Shown here: positions 62,285 through 64,000 of the stretch, in pieces | Layout of the letters: the number at the start of each line of letters is the position of its first letter | Position numbering within the stretch: position 1 is the first letter of the stretch | Origin: Lachnospiraceae bacterium | Lineage (GTDB): Bacteria > Bacillota > Clostridia > Lachnospirales > Lachnospiraceae | DNA length: 64,000 nucleotides | Assembly: GCA_017938285.1 (NCBI GenBank) | Contig: JAGBBW010000093.1 | Span: forward strand, 1 to 64,000 | Direction: 5' to 3' | The notes under the pieces: generated by a model | What the model was told of the DNA's origin: nothing | What the model saw: the letters and a program-made list of their open reading frames with translations, nothing else | Database searches by the model: none | Made by a program: the position numbers and the translations under genes

Positions 62285-62992
62285 TTATTCCTCACACATC
62301 CGGTAACCAACTCCCAGTTCATTGATAATGTAACGGTTGTCTCCTGGCTTAATTCCCATTTTTTTTCTTAAGTTTGCCATATTGACCTGCAGCTTTTTGA
62401 CACCGCCATCATCGGAAGGTCCCCAGACTTCCCGGATAATAAAAGCATAAGTCAGTACTTTTCCGGTATGCTTTGCCAGAAGAACGAGGATATTGTATTC
62501 GGTCTGGGTAAGCTTGATTTCGTTGCCGGAAATAGAAACGATACGCCGGTCATAATCAATCATCAGGTCATGCAGAAAAAATTTCCCATCCAGTGACAGA
62601 GAAGGATTGCCGCTGTACTGGCTGACCCGGAGTGCAACGCGGACCCGCGCCAGAAGTTCTGCAGTGCCAAATGGTTTTGTGATATAATCATTGGCACCAA
62701 GATCCAGGGCTTCTACTTTGTCGGTTTCTCCCGTACGGGCGGAAAGAACCAGTATGGGGGTAGCTTCCTGCAGGCTGCGGATGGTACGGATAAATTCCAG
62801 ACCGTCCCTGTCGGGCAGACCAAGATCCAGCAGTACCAGATCCGGACGATGGGAAGAGAACATCATAATGCCATTCTGGCAGGTATCCGAAGTGATAACC
62901 TGATACTGGTTTGCTTCCAGAATTGCTTTGGCAAAGCTGCGGATATTGCTTTCATCTTCAATGACAAGAATTTTATAACGGTTGTTGTTCAT
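62285..62992 (-). CDS. KdpE-like response regulator
   Basis: A 235-residue OmpR/PhoB-type regulator: acceptor Asp56 in VLLDLGLPDRDG, lysine in YITKPFGTAELL, and a C-terminal winged helix (LTQTEYNILVLLAKHTGKVLT, VWGPSDDGGVKKLQVNMANLRKKMG) that is the KdpE pattern. It lies 71 bp downstream of the KdpD-like kinase on the same strand. No kdpFABC genes are in this window, and the next genes downstream encode Na+ pump subunits. Confidence 0.9.
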   Translation of the reverse strand: MNNNRYKILVIEDESNIRSFAKAILEANQYQVITSDTCQNGIMMFSSHRPDLVLLDLGLPDRDGLEFIRTIRSLQEATPILVLSARTGETDKVEALDLGANDYITKPFGTAELLARVRVALRVSQYSGNPSLSLDGKFFLHDLMIDYDRRIVSISGNEIKLTQTEYNILVLLAKHTGKVLTYAFIIREVWGPSDDGGVKKLQVNMANLRKKMGIKPGDNRYIINELGVGYRMCEE

Positions 62993-63063
62993 ATAACTCT
63001 CCTCAGATTCAAAACGGATAACATTGGAAACCAGACTTTTGGGACAGTAATTGCCCGGAGTGT

Positions 63064-64000
63064 CTAAGATTCCAGTTCCAGACTAAAGTAAAAAGAAGCA
63101 CCGCCGGTTTCATTGTTTCCGGCATGTATTTCGCTTCCGTGGGCTTTGATGATAGCAGCACACACGGAAAGACCAATCCCCATGTTGCTGCGTCTTCCAT
63201 CGGCAGGAACTATTTCCTGATCGAGATATCCGGTGAAAATACGGTCGATACGGTCAGCGGCTATGCCGCAGCCATTGTCGCTGATGCAAAACAGGGCAAG
63301 AGCGTTTTCTGTAGTTACGGTCAATTTCAGTTCTGTCATGCCTTTGGCATGGTCCACGGCATTTTCCAGAATATTAATCAGAACCTGTTCAATCAGCATG
63401 GCATCCATGGGGATACTGATAAAATCTTCTGGTATGTCTACCTGTACCTGCTGGTCAGGACATCGTTTATGAAATTTGACGAGGACGGCATCGATAAGTT
63501 CTTCCAAAACGGTGGGAAGTTTGGAGATTTCCACATTTTTACCGCCAATCCGGGTGACGGACAGCAGATTTTCCACCATACGGATCAACCATTCGGAGTC
63601 CTGCCGGATTTCGCCCAGAAGTTTCAGCTGCTGGGCTTTATGTAAAGTATCATAGTTCTCTATAATGGCAGAACAGGAGCCATAAATCGTAGTCAAAGGG
63701 GTTCGCAAATCATGGGAAACTGCCCGCAGGAGATTGGCCCGCATACGTTCTTTTTCTGTTTCGGCCTTGATTTTTTCCTGACGTTTTATCTGGGTGGTCA
63801 GGGTGCCGGTCAAAATGGCAACCAGAAGCATGACCACGGCAGAGGCTACACATTCAGGAGAAATCAGGTCAAAGGCATAGTATGGATAGGTGAAAGCGTA
63901 ATTTACAGCCAGTACGCTGAGGAGAGAGGCGGTAATTCCCCAAAAATACCCCTGGGTTTTTAATGAAACCAGAAAAACACCAAGAACAAAAATCATGGGA
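63064..64000 (-). CDS. KdpD-like sensor histidine kinase (partial, N-terminus outside window)
   Basis: The C-terminal 312 codons in the window. It starts in the membrane part (MIFVLGVFLVSLKTQGYFWG... FTYPYYAFDLISPEC, DUF4118-like helices), then HisKA with AVSHDLRTPLTTIYGS (phospho-His), and HATPase boxes ILENAVDHA, DNGCGIA and NMGIGLSVCAAIIKAHG. The frame is open to the window edge and the ATG at 63996 has no ribosome site, so the real start is further upstream. Domain order matches KdpD lacking or continuing into its N-terminal Usp/KdpD region, which cannot be seen. Confidence 0.9.
   Translation of the reverse strand, partial: PMIFVLGVFLVSLKTQGYFWGITASLLSVLAVNYAFTYPYYAFDLISPECVASAVVMLLVAILTGTLTTQIKRQEKIKAETEKERMRANLLRAVSHDLRTPLTTIYGSCSAIIENYDTLHKAQQLKLLGEIRQDSEWLIRMVENLLSVTRIGGKNVEISKLPTVLEELIDAVLVKFHKRCPDQQVQVDIPEDFISIPMDAMLIEQVLINILENAVDHAKGMTELKLTVTTENALALFCISDNGCGIAADRIDRIFTGYLDQEIVPADGRRSNMGIGLSVCAAIIKAHGSEIHAGNNETGGASFYFSLELES

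Overview
The window looks like a chromosomal segment of a low-to-mid GC Gram-positive anaerobe, most likely a gut Lachnospiraceae (Clostridia). The evidence is consistent AGGAGG-type ribosome binding sites, an S-box riboswitch ahead of metK, a preQ1-type leader ahead of queT, an anaerobic Crp/Fnr-hcp operon, lacL/lacM-type split beta-galactosidase genes, a GH127 enzyme, a GPH sugar transporter, Na+-pumping decarboxylase subunits and many lipoproteins with proline-threonine linkers. Genus cannot be decided from the sequence alone.

Layout. 1-4.5 kb: 3' part of metK (minus strand) with its SAM riboswitch, a nested inverted-repeat element, a small lipoprotein, and a decayed accessory patch (fragment of a replication-initiator-like gene, a SUKH immunity gene and a 5'-truncated polymorphic toxin). 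4.6-10.3 kb: histidine kinase, response regulator, LiaF-like envelope protein and a GGDEF-GGDEF*-EAL protein. 10.4-15.4 kb: asnS, then a Crp/Fnr regulator divergent from a TIGR04076 protein, a ferredoxin and hcp (nitrosative stress). 15.6-20.4 kb: XRE regulator, AEC transporter overlapping an AlaX-type editing protein, a lipoprotein and a GNAT enzyme. 20.5-26.8 kb: lactose/beta-galactoside locus (AraC, GPH transporter, lacL, lacM, AraC). 26.9-34.1 kb: queT, a YwmB-like/large surface protein/GT2 operon, a PAP2 phosphatase and deoB. 34.2-37.3 kb: AraC divergent from a TIM-barrel epimerase and a Gfo/Idh/MocA dehydrogenase. 37.5-46.1 kb: Rpn-type nuclease, tRNA-Gln(CUG), a fucose-isomerase-family enzyme, two paralogous HTH proteins, unknown genes and a tightly coupled pair of a PD-(D/E)XK-like protein and a beta-CASP metallo-hydrolase. 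46.1-53.9 kb: a cell-envelope response cluster (BlaI, a BlaR1-like protein with an unfamiliar sensor, YtrA-type GntR, ABC transporter, VanY-like carboxypeptidase). 54.1-64 kb: AAA_14 ATPase, a very large GH127 surface glycosidase, an unknown protein, OadG-like and OadB subunits, and a KdpE/KdpD-type two-component system running off the end.

The strongest themes are envelope sensing (two separate systems), plant-glycan and galactoside use, and regulation that can be read in the DNA: two riboswitches, a BlaI-type double operator placed in its promoter, a palindrome on the YtrA -10 box and a palindrome in the Crp/hcp divergent region. The most plausible under-described items are the PD-(D/E)XK + beta-CASP pair, the BlaR1 protein with a non-beta-lactam sensor, and the operon with an apparently dead C39-like peptidase domain. 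Homology calls are from motif recognition only; no searches were run.
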